34,415 bases of DNA from Synechococcus sp. J7-Johnson. Lineage in GTDB: Bacteria; Cyanobacteriota; Cyanobacteriia; PCC-6307; Cyanobiaceae. Positions 27,021 through 34,415 of the stretch are shown piece after piece; within the stretch, counting starts at the first letter, position 1, and each line of letters opens with the position of its first letter. The notes beneath the pieces were generated by a model, which saw only the letters and a list, made by a program, of their open reading frames with translations, did no database searches and had not been told where the DNA came from. Where the stretch lies: contig NZ_JAGQBU010000029.1 in NCBI RefSeq assembly GCF_024345795.1, positions 1 to 34,415 of the forward strand. The letters are read 5' to 3'. The translations under genes and the position numbers were made by a program.

Positions 27021-28115
27021 TCAGGGATTCAGCGGCTGGATCCGCTCCTTGCCCTGCATCGAAAAGCGGCTGATGGTGCTTGCGTTGAGATCCAGCTTCA
27101 TCAGGTCCACGGAGCGGATCTGACTGTTCTCATAGGTGCGGAAGAGAAAGCGCTTGCGGGCCAGGTCGTTGGCGCTGGTCCAAAGGGTGTAGTCGGCGAG
27201 CACATTGCCGTGCTCATCCTTGTGGCCTTCACGGGCTGCCCCCTTGGGGATGTCGAAGTTGTTGAGCACATGGAACGCCTCGAGCACGGCGTCGTCGCCC
27301 GTCTTACCCGCCGCGACTGAGGTGGAAAAGGCCGCCGCCCGCACGAATCGCGAGGGGGGCGTGAAATCCCCAGGCAGGCCCAGCATGCCGGCGCCCATGC
27401 CAAGGGGCTGCAGCTTCACGCCGCCGACCGTGACGGGAGCGGGGTTGGTGAGCGAAAAGTTCACGTAGTTGCGCAGGTTCGTCATGTGCCAATCGAAGGA
27501 CGGCGAATTCGTCATTACTCCCAGGGGATTGTCATGAACCTGAAGCTTACCGCCGATATATTCAATGACGATACTTTTGCCGCTGGCATCATTGACGATG
27601 TAGTGAACGGGAGGGGTGAATCCCCAGGCCGGGAAGATCACATCCGCCACCACCACGTTGCCGATGTTGCGCCGCACCTCCTCCACGCTGGCGAAGCTCT
27701 CCAGAAGCCAGGAGCCGAGCTCCCAGGGGGCGAGGGTTCTGCCAGCACTGGCGGCGCTGAACTCCTGGAAGCCGGCGCTGCCGGGGAAGTAGAAGGTGCC
27801 CACCGCCAGCCCCTTTTCGTTGAGACCATCGAAGATGAAAGGCAGTTTCTCCCCGTTGGCACCTAGGGAGGCATAGCGGGATGTCCAGCGCATTCCCGCT
27901 TTGCCGCCGGGTGCGGTGCCGGTGCGCGCAAAGCCCCGGGGCACCATGATCACTTCGGATTTGATGTCTGTCGCAAATTCCAGGGTGCGCGCGAAGACCA
28001 CATCGCCGTTGCGGGCGATCAGCCGGATCCCCGTGCAGGCCTCGGCTGCCTGGGCAGTGAGCAGGGCGGCGACTGCCAGGGCGTTAGCGAACAGGGTGCT
28101 CAGGGTGTGCTTCAT
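27021..28115 (-). CDS. Secreted linear amide C-N hydrolase (penicillin V acylase / bile salt hydrolase family)
   Basis: A 364-aa N-terminal nucleophile hydrolase with an export signal (residues 1-26, ending AEA). Cys27 follows directly in EACTGIRLIARNGD and would become the exposed catalytic nucleophile on signal removal. Other family features are RTLEFATD, FDGLNEKGLAVG, an Asn in GVMTNSPSFDWH and the Arg after PPSR. In other bacteria relatives cut penicillin V, bile salts or acyl-homoserine lactones. Location is periplasmic or secreted; the substrate here is unknown. It is a single gene downstream of another secreted-protein gene. Confidence 0.92.
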   Translation of the reverse strand: MKHTLSTLFANALAVAALLTAQAAEACTGIRLIARNGDVVFARTLEFATDIKSEVIMVPRGFARTGTAPGGKAGMRWTSRYASLGANGEKLPFIFDGLNEKGLAVGTFYFPGSAGFQEFSAASAGRTLAPWELGSWLLESFASVEEVRRNIGNVVVADVIFPAWGFTPPVHYIVNDASGKSIVIEYIGGKLQVHDNPLGVMTNSPSFDWHMTNLRNYVNFSLTNPAPVTVGGVKLQPLGMGAGMLGLPGDFTPPSRFVRAAAFSTSVAAGKTGDDAVLEAFHVLNNFDIPKGAAREGHKDEHGNVLADYTLWTSANDLARKRFLFRTYENSQIRSVDLMKLDLNASTISRFSMQGKERIQPLNP

Positions 28116-28138
28116 CGGGGCGCCGGTTCGGGGCAGGT

Positions 28139-28154
28139 AATGCCTTCAGGCATT
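28139..28154. repeat. Hairpin between two minus-strand secreted-protein genes
   Basis: AATGCC-TTCA-GGCATT is a perfect 6-bp stem with a tetraloop, 60 bases past the stop of the upstream gene and 24 bases before the amidase start codon. There is no T tract. It may attenuate readthrough or lie in the leader of the amidase mRNA. Confidence 0.35.
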
Positions 28155-28213
28155 GTGGGCGCAAGGCTGGCTCCCAGCTGGGCTCAGCGGAATCACCTGG
28201 TGGGACTACACAC

Positions 28214-28864
28214 TTAGCGCCCCTGCCAGAGGAAGGTGTTGAAGGGTCTCCCGCCCAGTTTGCTGCGATGCCCCAGCGTGTTCTGGGTGGAGAGACTGAC
28301 CACGGCGCCGAGGCGGTCGGCCACCTTGAGGCAGTGCTGGAACTGCTGGGCGGTGTAGCACTGCACATCGAGCTGATTACAGCCGGCCCTGGGAACCAGG
28401 CGGGCCTGGAAAGGCTGGATGCTGCAGAAGATCGGTTTGGTGTACAGCTGCCGCAGCAGATAGAAATCCGCCACGGTGTAATTGGCAAAGAAGTGATCAT
28501 CCACCTGGATCCCGTCGCCGTGGCGGGCCTCATGCACCAGGTCTTCGATGCGCAGCGCGCGGTATTGCGGAGACTGCACCCACACCACAGGCAGGAGCCC
28601 CTGGCGGCGGGCCGCCTCTGCCGCCTCCTGTTGCATCGCGTCGGACACCTTGCGGACGTCCAGGAACACCATCCGGTAGTTGCTGGCACGGATCTGGGCC
28701 ATGGTCGTGTCCAGCGACCGCTGGGAGGCGTAGTACCAGATCTGGGGCTGCGACAGCCAGGTGCCGTTGGGGGCCGCCTGCACCGCCGTCGCGCCGAGGG
28801 CCAGGGCGGCCGCCAGCAGACGGCAGCCCGCGCCGCCCAGATCTCTCACGCACCGCAGGTGCAT
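28214..28864 (-). CDS. Secreted hypothetical protein
   Basis: A 216-aa protein from ATG 28864; an upstream GTG at 28927 would add a 21-residue charged leader. A hydrophobic signal (LLAAALALGATAVQA) is followed by a mature region beginning APNGTWLSQPQIWYYASQ. Alternating strands and helices such as YRMVFLDVRKV, GLLPVVWVQSPQYRA and KPIFCSIQPFQARL look like a partial TIM-barrel, somewhat like glycosidase-related proteins. Three cysteines may form disulfides. No function is assigned. It is transcribed away from the flavin monooxygenase gene across a 98-base shared promoter gap. Confidence 0.75.
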   Translation of the reverse strand: MHLRCVRDLGGAGCRLLAAALALGATAVQAAPNGTWLSQPQIWYYASQRSLDTTMAQIRASNYRMVFLDVRKVSDAMQQEAAEAARRQGLLPVVWVQSPQYRALRIEDLVHEARHGDGIQVDDHFFANYTVADFYLLRQLYTKPIFCSIQPFQARLVPRAGCNQLDVQCYTAQQFQHCLKVADRLGAVVSLSTQNTLGHRSKLGGRPFNTFLWQGR

Positions 28865-28962
28865 CGGCCGAACTCCTGAAGCATCGGATCGGGTTCGCCC
28901 GAGCTTGACGGCCCTAATCTGCGCCACGCAGAGCCCTGTAACCCACCGCTCGCCACCGCCCC

Positions 28963-30543
28963 GTGCCTGCCACCCTGCCCAGCCAGACCTGCGTGCTCGT
29001 GGTGGGAGCGGGCCCCACGGGCCTGCTGCTGGCGGGGGAGCTGCAGCGCCGCGGCGTGCCCACCCTGCTGATCGACGCCCGGGCCGAAGCCCTGCACTGG
29101 GACCGGGCCACGGTGATCCATCCGCTCTCGCTGGAGATCTTCGAGGCGCTGGGACTGGTGGATCGGTTTCTCGAGGCCGGTTGCCGGCAGCGGCGGATCC
29201 TGATCCACGCCGACGGCCAACGGCTGGGTGAACTGGATCTGGCCGTCTGCGGCAGCCGCTACGGCTTCAACATCGGGCTCTCAGAAGAGGTGACAGAAGC
29301 GATCCTCACGGACCATCTCGAGAGCGCGGGGGGCACGGTGCAGCGCGCCTGCCGGCTGGTAGCTCTCCAGCCCAGCGGCGACGGCGTGACGGCCACAGTG
29401 AGCTGCGGCGAGCAGGAGCACACCGTGCAGGCCCGCTGGGTGGTGGGCTGCGACGGGCTGCGCAGCACCACCCGCGAGCTGAGCGGCATCAGCTTCGAGG
29501 GCCATGCCATCGCCCGCCCCTGGGCCGTGTTCGATGCGGCGGTGGAGGGCTGGGCCGACAGCCATGAGCTGAACGCGGCCTACCTCGACGCCTCGCCCCT
29601 GATCCTCACTGCCCTGCCCGAGCAGCGCTGGCGTGTATACCTGCGGCCCGCTGATGAGCAGGGCGATCTGGTGGCAGAGGCCTCCGCCGTGCTGCGGCGC
29701 TACCTGCCGGCGGCCCGCTTCAGCGCCGTGGAGAACCCCAGCCGCTTCCACTGCCACAGCCGGGTGGCCAGCGCCTTCCGCGCCGGGCCGGTGTTCGTGG
29801 CCGGCGATGCCGCCCACGTGTGTTCTCCCGCCGAGGGCCACGGCATGAACTGCGGGCTGCAGGATGCCGCCAACCTGGCCTGGAAGCTGGCGCTGGTGCA
29901 CCACGGCGCCGCCGCTCCCGCCCTGCTGGACAGCTACGAACAGGAGCGGCGTCCGGTGGCGCAGCAGATCTGCCGCTCCGGCGATGCCACCGAGCAGGCC
30001 CACGCCCTGCAGGAGAGCGAGGCGCGTGCCGCCCGCGACCGGGCGATCGCCGCCATGCTGGCCAACCCGGTGGCCCGCCAGCAGGAGGTGGTGGCGGAAA
30101 CCGAGATGAACGTGAGCTACGCCGGCTCAGCGATCAGCGGCGGCAAAGGCGGCAAGGGTGGCCACCCCCTCGCTGCCGGGCAGCGGCTGCCCACCACGAT
30201 CGCCCTGCCGCCCAAAGCACTGCCGCCCGGGGCCGGCGCGACGCTGCTGCACCAGCTCACCCACCGGCGCGGCCACACGCTGCTGCTGCTGGCCGCCCCG
30301 CAGGCACCGCCGGAGGCACTCACCACCCTGCAGGCAGAGCTGGAGGCCGAGCGGGCCACCGGCACGGTTCCGCCGGCACTGGTGGAGGCCGTGGTGTTCT
30401 TGTCGCTGGAGGAAGCGCCGAGCCTTGGCCTGGGACCCCTCACCCTGCTGGCCGTGCGGCCCGACGGCTTCATCGGCCTCCGAGCCGACGCCGACCACCT
30501 CAGCGCGGTGCAGCGTTATGCCGCGCGGTTGCTGGGCTGCTGA
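28963..30543 (+). CDS. Class A FAD-dependent aromatic monooxygenase-like protein
   Basis: A 526-aa flavoprotein of the PheA/TfdB/MhpA group. Residues 11-40 hold the Rossmann dinucleotide fold (VLVVGAGPTGLLLAGELQRR), the DG motif is in VGCDGLRSTTRE, and GD is in FVAGDAAHVCSPAEGHGMNCG. A C-terminal thioredoxin-like domain (about 400-526) is typical of the phenol/polyketide hydroxylase branch. Such enzymes hydroxylate phenolic or quinone substrates using NAD(P)H and oxygen. GTG start. No adjoining catabolic or pigment-synthesis gene is seen, so the substrate remains open. Confidence 0.9.
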   Translation: MPATLPSQTCVLVVGAGPTGLLLAGELQRRGVPTLLIDARAEALHWDRATVIHPLSLEIFEALGLVDRFLEAGCRQRRILIHADGQRLGELDLAVCGSRYGFNIGLSEEVTEAILTDHLESAGGTVQRACRLVALQPSGDGVTATVSCGEQEHTVQARWVVGCDGLRSTTRELSGISFEGHAIARPWAVFDAAVEGWADSHELNAAYLDASPLILTALPEQRWRVYLRPADEQGDLVAEASAVLRRYLPAARFSAVENPSRFHCHSRVASAFRAGPVFVAGDAAHVCSPAEGHGMNCGLQDAANLAWKLALVHHGAAAPALLDSYEQERRPVAQQICRSGDATEQAHALQESEARAARDRAIAAMLANPVARQQEVVAETEMNVSYAGSAISGGKGGKGGHPLAAGQRLPTTIALPPKALPPGAGATLLHQLTHRRGHTLLLLAAPQAPPEALTTLQAELEAERATGTVPPALVEAVVFLSLEEAPSLGLGPLTLLAVRPDGFIGLRADADHLSAVQRYAARLLGC

Positions 30544-30604
30544 GCCGGCCAGCTCAGTTGTGGCTGGAAAGCGGCGCGCTCGCTCTCCCTGAAGAGCTCG
30601 GGGC

Positions 30605-30618
30605 AATGCAGCTGCATT
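30605..30618 (+). promoter_or_regulatory. 14-bp palindrome upstream of prlF
   Basis: AATGCAGCTGCATT is a perfect palindrome 30 bases before the prlF start, followed by TAACAT, a reasonable -10 element. Toxin-antitoxin operons of this kind are controlled by their own antitoxin-toxin complex, so an operator here is a sound guess. Confidence 0.5.
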
Positions 30619-30648
30619 AACATTGTGATCACTTCCTGCTGCTGCTCC

Positions 30649-31023
30649 ATGGCCACGGTCCTCCCTAGCGGGAGCGGCTCTGCCCGCGCAATCGAATCCA
30701 CCCTCACCGATCGTTACCAGACCACCATTCCTCAAGAGGTCCGGCGAGCTCTCGGCCTGCAGAAGCGAGATCGGATCAGCTACAGCATTGGCCGCAGCGG
30801 TGAAGTGGTGCTGGAGCGTCACGTTCCTGTTTCCAGCAGCGACGATCCCGCCTTGGCACCTTTTCTGGCCTTGCTTGCTGGGGACATTGCAGCCCATCCT
30901 GAGAGGCTTCGGCCCGTGAACGCAGATCTGGCGGCCCGGCTGAATGATCTCGTTGGGTCCATCGAAGTAGATCTCGATGCTCCTCTTGATGAGGAAGAAG
31001 ACGGCGACGAGCCGAGCGCGTGA
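30649..31023 (+). CDS. prlF: PrlF-type antitoxin (AbrB fold)
   Basis: A 124-aa antitoxin from ATG 30649. An upstream GTG at 30625 would add eight Cys-rich residues. The swapped-hinge DNA-binding domain is clear in ESTLTDRYQTTIPQEVRRAL and RDRISYSIGRSGEVVLER. The rest is helical (DPALAPFLALLAGDIAAHPERL) with an acidic tail [10 protein letters not shown] that should neutralise the toxin. Its stop overlaps the yhaV start (GTGA). It is intact, and with YhaV forms a complete type II module. Confidence 0.92.
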   Translation: MATVLPSGSGSARAIESTLTDRYQTTIPQEVRRALGLQKRDRISYSIGRSGEVVLERHVPVSSSDDPALAPFLALLAGDIAAHPERLRPVNADLAARLNDLVGSIEVDLDAPLDEEEDGDEPSA

Positions 31024-31523
31024 GTGCAGGCACCGAGAAGCCGCTGGTCGTCCTGGGCTGGACGATCTACGCCCATCCTTTCTTCCTTGAGCAGCTGGAG
31101 GTCTTGATCAGCCAGGTGGATCGGCTCAGAGCCAAGGATCCAGCGGGGTATGGCAGAAAGAACGCGACCAAGCGCCTGGCTGCCATCAGGAAGCTGGTCC
31201 TGGAGGTGATTCCGGAGGATCCCAGCCGCGATGAATATCAGCAGGGAACAACACTTGGGATCGACCATCGGCACTGGCGGCGAGCCAAGTTCTTTCAGCG
31301 CTGCAGGCTGTTTTTCCGGTTCCGTGCCGACAGCAAGGTGATCGTGCTTGCCTGGGTCAATGACGACGACACCAAGCGGGCATATGGCAGCAAAACAGAC
31401 GCCTATCGGGTCTTCCAGCGCATGTTGAAAAACGGCCACCCGCCTGATTCCTGGGACCTGCTGATAACTGAAGCAGCGAACAATATGGATCGTCTCAACA
31501 CCGTGTTGGAGACTTTGGATTGA
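31020..31523 (+). CDS. yhaV: YhaV-type toxin (RelE-superfamily ribonuclease)
   Basis: A 167-aa toxin, full length for YhaV. It begins [19 protein letters not shown], and [18 protein letters not shown] followed by [20 protein letters not shown] is the family's ribonuclease core. The end carries [19 protein letters not shown]. It cuts mRNA or rRNA when not bound by PrlF. Starts at a GTG that overlaps the prlF stop, and nothing appears truncated. Confidence 0.93.
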   Translation: MSAGTEKPLVVLGWTIYAHPFFLEQLEVLISQVDRLRAKDPAGYGRKNATKRLAAIRKLVLEVIPEDPSRDEYQQGTTLGIDHRHWRRAKFFQRCRLFFRFRADSKVIVLAWVNDDDTKRAYGSKTDAYRVFQRMLKNGHPPDSWDLLITEAANNMDRLNTVLETLD

Positions 31524-31635
31524 CGCCGACTGCCTTCACCCCCTCATCCCCTACAGCCGCTCTGCGAGAATGGGCCGCTGCAGGAGCAAGCAGGGGAGAC
31601 GAGGGCTTCGTGACAGAGCACCCCTTCTTGCCAGG

Positions 31636-33411
31636 ATGATGGCCTCAACCTCAGGGCCAGGCCAAGGCAGCCCAGAACCCGTGAGATCCGTGACGACAAC
31701 AGTGACAACAGCAGCGACGGCAGCAGTGCCCGCAGCAATTCTGACAACAACGTTCGCGGAGTTTGCCCAACGGGCCGACTATTCGCTGCTGGATTCACTG
31801 AATGCGGATCCTCAGGCGAGCGGCGATGGCCACGATCACAAGCCCCGCCAGGTGTTCTCCGGTCACTACGTGCCGGTGACGCCCACTCCGCTGCCAGCGC
31901 CGGAGACCGTGGCGCACAGCAGAACCCTGTTCCACGAACTGGGCCTGAGCGATGAGCTGGCCCACGACGACCAGTTCATCCGGCTGTTTTCCGGCGACAT
32001 CAGCGTGGCGCGGGAGCCGATGCGACCGTTCGGCTGGGCAACCGGTTATGCCCTCTCGATCTACGGCACCGAATACATCCAGCAGTGTCCGTTCGGAACC
32101 GGCAACGGCTATGGAGATGGCCGGGCCATTTCCGTGTTCGAAGGCGTATTCAAGGGCAGGCGCTGGGAGATGCAACTCAAAGGCGGTGGCCCGACGCCCT
32201 ACTGCCGCGGCGCCGATGGACGCGCCGTGCTGCGCTCCAGCGTGCGTGAGTTTCTGGCGCAGGAGTTCATGCACGCCCTGGGGGTGCCCACTTCACGCTC
32301 GCTGACGCTGGTGATGTCCAGGTCTGAAACCGTGCGCCGGCCCTGGTACTCACCGAACTCCACGTCATTCGATCCCGACATCCTTGTGGACAACCCAGCG
32401 GCGATCACCACCCGCGTGGCGCCGTCGTTTCTGCGGGTGGGCCAGCTGGAGCTGTTCGCCCGTCGCGCCCGCAGCGAGGCCCATCCGGGTGCTCTGAACG
32501 AGCTGCGGATGATCGTTCAGCACCTGATCGAGCGGAACTACCGGCCGGAGATTGATCCGAGTCTGGATTTCAGCGACCAGGTGGTGGAGCTGGCGGAATT
32601 GTTTCGCGGGCGGCTCACCGCACTGGTGACGAACTGGATGCGGGTTGGCTACTGCCAGGGCAATTTCAACAGCGACAACTGCGCCGCCGGTGGCTACACC
32701 CTCGACTACGGACCCTTCGGCTTCTGCGAACTGTTCGACCCCAGATTTCAGCCCTGGACCGGCGGCGGCGAGCATTTCTGCTTCTTCAACCAACCAGTTG
32801 CGGCTGAAGCCAATTACCAGATGTTCTGGTCCGCCATCAGGCCACTGCTCGCAGGCAACACGCAGGCACTGGCAAGGCTGGATCAGATCCAGGGCGGCTT
32901 CAGCGAAGCGATGCGCCAGGAGATCGAGGCGATGTGGGCCAGCAAGCTCGGCCTGATCAGCTACGACGCCGCGCTGGTGAACGAGCTGCTGGAGCTGATG
33001 GTGCTCTCCAAGGTGGATTACACGATCTTCTTCCGCCGGCTCTCTGAGATTCCAGAGCAACTCTCCACCTTGAAAGAGAGCTTCTACCTGCCCAGCTCAG
33101 AGCAGCTCGATGCGCAATGGACTCAGTGGCTGCAACGCTGGCGGGATCGCATCACGGCAGCCGGCGACACCAAGGCGACATCCGAGGCGATGAAACGCAT
33201 CAACCCCAAAGTCACCTGGCGCGAGTGGCTTGTCGCACCCGCTTATCAACAGGCTGAGCAAGGTGAATTCGGAGCGATCCAGGAGCTGCAGGACGTGTTC
33301 AGCCATCCCTACGACGAGCCAGCAGCGGAGCTGGCGGCGACATACGACCGCCTGAAGCCCCGGGAATTCTTCAACGCCGGTGGAGTGTCCCACTACAGCT
33401 GTTCGTCGTGA
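31636..33411 (+). CDS. selO: SelO/YdiU family protein adenylyltransferase
   Basis: A pseudokinase-fold enzyme that transfers AMP to Ser, Thr or Tyr of target proteins, linked in other organisms to redox stress. Seen are [11 protein letters not shown], the nucleotide-binding stretch [27 protein letters not shown] with the metal-binding Asp, and [15 protein letters not shown]. The C-terminus ends SCSS: Cys is third from last, where animal SelO has selenocysteine. The ATG at 31636 gives 591 aa, but the first 40 residues (Thr/Ala-rich) are unconserved and several starts are possible. It follows yhaV by about 110 bases. Confidence 0.92.
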   Translation: MMASTSGPGQGSPEPVRSVTTTVTTAATAAVPAAILTTTFAEFAQRADYSLLDSLNADPQASGDGHDHKPRQVFSGHYVPVTPTPLPAPETVAHSRTLFHELGLSDELAHDDQFIRLFSGDISVAREPMRPFGWATGYALSIYGTEYIQQCPFGTGNGYGDGRAISVFEGVFKGRRWEMQLKGGGPTPYCRGADGRAVLRSSVREFLAQEFMHALGVPTSRSLTLVMSRSETVRRPWYSPNSTSFDPDILVDNPAAITTRVAPSFLRVGQLELFARRARSEAHPGALNELRMIVQHLIERNYRPEIDPSLDFSDQVVELAELFRGRLTALVTNWMRVGYCQGNFNSDNCAAGGYTLDYGPFGFCELFDPRFQPWTGGGEHFCFFNQPVAAEANYQMFWSAIRPLLAGNTQALARLDQIQGGFSEAMRQEIEAMWASKLGLISYDAALVNELLELMVLSKVDYTIFFRRLSEIPEQLSTLKESFYLPSSEQLDAQWTQWLQRWRDRITAAGDTKATSEAMKRINPKVTWREWLVAPAYQQAEQGEFGAIQELQDVFSHPYDEPAAELAATYDRLKPREFFNAGGVSHYSCSS

Positions 33412-33666
33412 GCGGTTTGGGCCGATACTGAGCAGATCTCTCTGGCCCCACGAGCCTCGCCCTCGCCCAGCCGCAGCGACCTGGATCTGTTGGTGGAGTT
33501 CCAGCTGATCGAACCCGGAGCCCTGGTGCGCGCTTACTTCGGCCTGGAGCAACAACTTGCCTCGATCACATGCAAGTCGGTGAATCTGGTGATGGCCGAT
33601 GCCGTGCACAATCCCTATGTGCGCCGCACGATCGAAGCGTCGAAGCAGCTGATTGATGAAGCGTGA
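33412..33666 (+). pseudogene. Decayed MntA-type nucleotidyltransferase (antitoxin) remnant
   Basis: Directly after the selO stop and in the same frame, 84 codons encode the core of a minimal nucleotidyltransferase: SRSDLDLLVEF then FGLEQQLASITCKSVNLVM. There is no usable start codon and no N-terminus. The catalytic GS motif is replaced by AP, the spacing to the DLD pair is one residue short of GSX10DXD, and the third Asp is Asn (VNLV rather than VDLV). It overlaps the HepT remnant by 11 bases, as the intact pair would. Confidence 0.85.
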
Positions 33667-33951
33667 TCCACGGGCCTTTCTCAGCGATGTGGTCGAGGCA
33701 TGCCAAGCCATCTCGATGGCCGTCGATGGCATCAGCCTCGATGACTACGGCGAAATGAAGACCTGTTTGCTCAGATTGATCAGGCACCACAGATCATCAG
33801 TTTTCGAAACAAGCTCACCCACGAGTATGTAACCATCAACGATCAGCTCGTCTGGGGCGTGATCCAGAGCAACCTGCCGGTTCTTTTGGAGCAGTGCACC
33901 CATCTGCTCAGTGATCTCAATGAAGCCCAAAGGCCCGCTTCGGGAAGTTAG
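33656..33951 (+). pseudogene. Decayed HepT (HEPN toxin) remnant
   Basis: From ATG 33656 the frame reads MKRDPRAFLSDVVEACQAIS then DGISLDDYGE, the usual N-terminus of HepT, but runs to a stop at 33832 in a wrong frame. The C-terminal half continues in another frame from about 33764 (APQIISFRNKLTHEY then INDQLVWGVIQSNLPVLLEQ) to 33951. The central helices are missing. The toxin's RX4HXY motif (RNKLTHEY) survives. An internal deletion with a frameshift therefore killed the gene. Confidence 0.87.
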
Positions 33952-33976
33952 CCGAAGCCCAGATTTGGCTGGAAGG

Positions 33977-34135
33977 TCATCTCGACAAGCTCTCCTCCAT
34001 AGAGGGAGTGGTGGCTTCTCGTAGGTTGGTGAGGGCCTCCTCGATGGGCTGCCCCTCCGTTCTTGTGCCCGTTTCAGGGTTGGAGGCCAGATACCTTTCT
34101 TCCTCCGCTGGTGTGAGTGCAGCGGTGAGTTTCAT
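33977..34135 (-). pseudogene. Shortened HicB-like antitoxin
   Basis: From ATG 34135, 52 residues read MKLTAALTPAEEERYLASNP then GQPIEEALTNLREAT, a close fit to the short HicB-type antitoxins. The end (PSMEESLSR) departs from the usual LYLEEFP and stops about 15-20 residues early, which one lost base would explain. No hicA toxin is adjacent. It is either a remnant or a shortened orphan antitoxin. Confidence 0.65.
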
Positions 34136-34415
34136 CGGCACAGGTGCAGAGATCTCAGTTTGACGGGCTCTAGGAGTTTGTTGCCAATAGGGCAGCGGCC
34201 CTCTGGCCACGTCTAATGACCCCTCTGATGTGAGCGAATGCAAGGATGCAGACGCCTTGGGTTCTGCAGGCCGTGCCCTTTGATGGGCCGTAACCATTCA
34301 GGGGTCGGGATGCGCCGCCGCGCGAATGCACGCCTGATCGCTCATCGCTGAGCGGGCAAAGAAGCAGTGCTGCTCTTGCTGCTGAATTCAGGGATCCGGC
34401 AGCAGTGATGGCATC
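34136..34415. other. No gene recognised
   Basis: About 280 bases to the window edge with only short frames. No RNA gene, terminator or insertion-sequence end was recognised. It lies beside three decayed or partial toxin-antitoxin remnants and may be part of the same worn-out accessory region. Confidence 0.5.

Overview
The window reads as chromosomal DNA of a GC-rich unicellular cyanobacterium of the Synechococcus/Cyanobium type. It carries the photosystem II extrinsic protein PsbO, Ycf20, a cyanobacterial CrtR-type carotene hydroxylase, a stand-alone PCP_red protein, DUF2555 and DUF6679 family proteins, a DevBCA exporter, GatC and a housekeeping FtsH. Genes are tightly packed with many 4-nt start/stop overlaps, and GTG or TTG starts are common. 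Assignment is from recognisable protein families, not from a search.

Layout. 1-3482: end of an unknown gene, a terminator, then a DevB-DevC-DevA exporter operon. 3549-11293: core metabolism and photosynthesis (aroC; eda, ftsH, sat and psbO on the minus strand; a small conserved protein; coaBC with a DUF2555 gene). 11384-11903: tRNA-Ala(CGC) followed by an AT-richer, gene-poor stretch with hairpins. 11904-17537: small cyanobacterial proteins (PCP_red, a 66-aa protein, Ycf20, a one-helix membrane protein, DUF6679) between pyrB, a 3-methyladenine DNA glycosylase gene, a creatininase-family gene, gatC and crtR.

17574-22247 is an arsenic-resistance region. A minus-strand gap-arsJ pair (exports arsenate as 1-arseno-3-phosphoglycerate) faces away from a plus-strand arsR-acr3 pair (arsenite efflux). 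Each arm is preceded by a 16-bp dyad of identical design, ATCAA-N6-TTGAT, so one ArsR probably controls both. A VapBC toxin-antitoxin pair sits between the two operators. A type II P-type cation ATPase follows.

25147-34415 is accessory. It holds two small minus-strand genes, a secreted protein of unknown function, a frameshifted serine-hydrolase remnant, a secreted Cys-nucleophile amidase, another secreted protein and a class A flavin monooxygenase. These are followed by an intact PrlF-YhaV toxin-antitoxin pair, a SelO-type protein AMPylase, a decayed MntA-HepT pair and a shortened HicB-like antitoxin. No CRISPR array, intact insertion sequence or prophage was seen. The most notable patterns are the shared ArsR operators with a toxin-antitoxin pair nested between them, and the SelO gene set between one intact and two decayed toxin-antitoxin loci.
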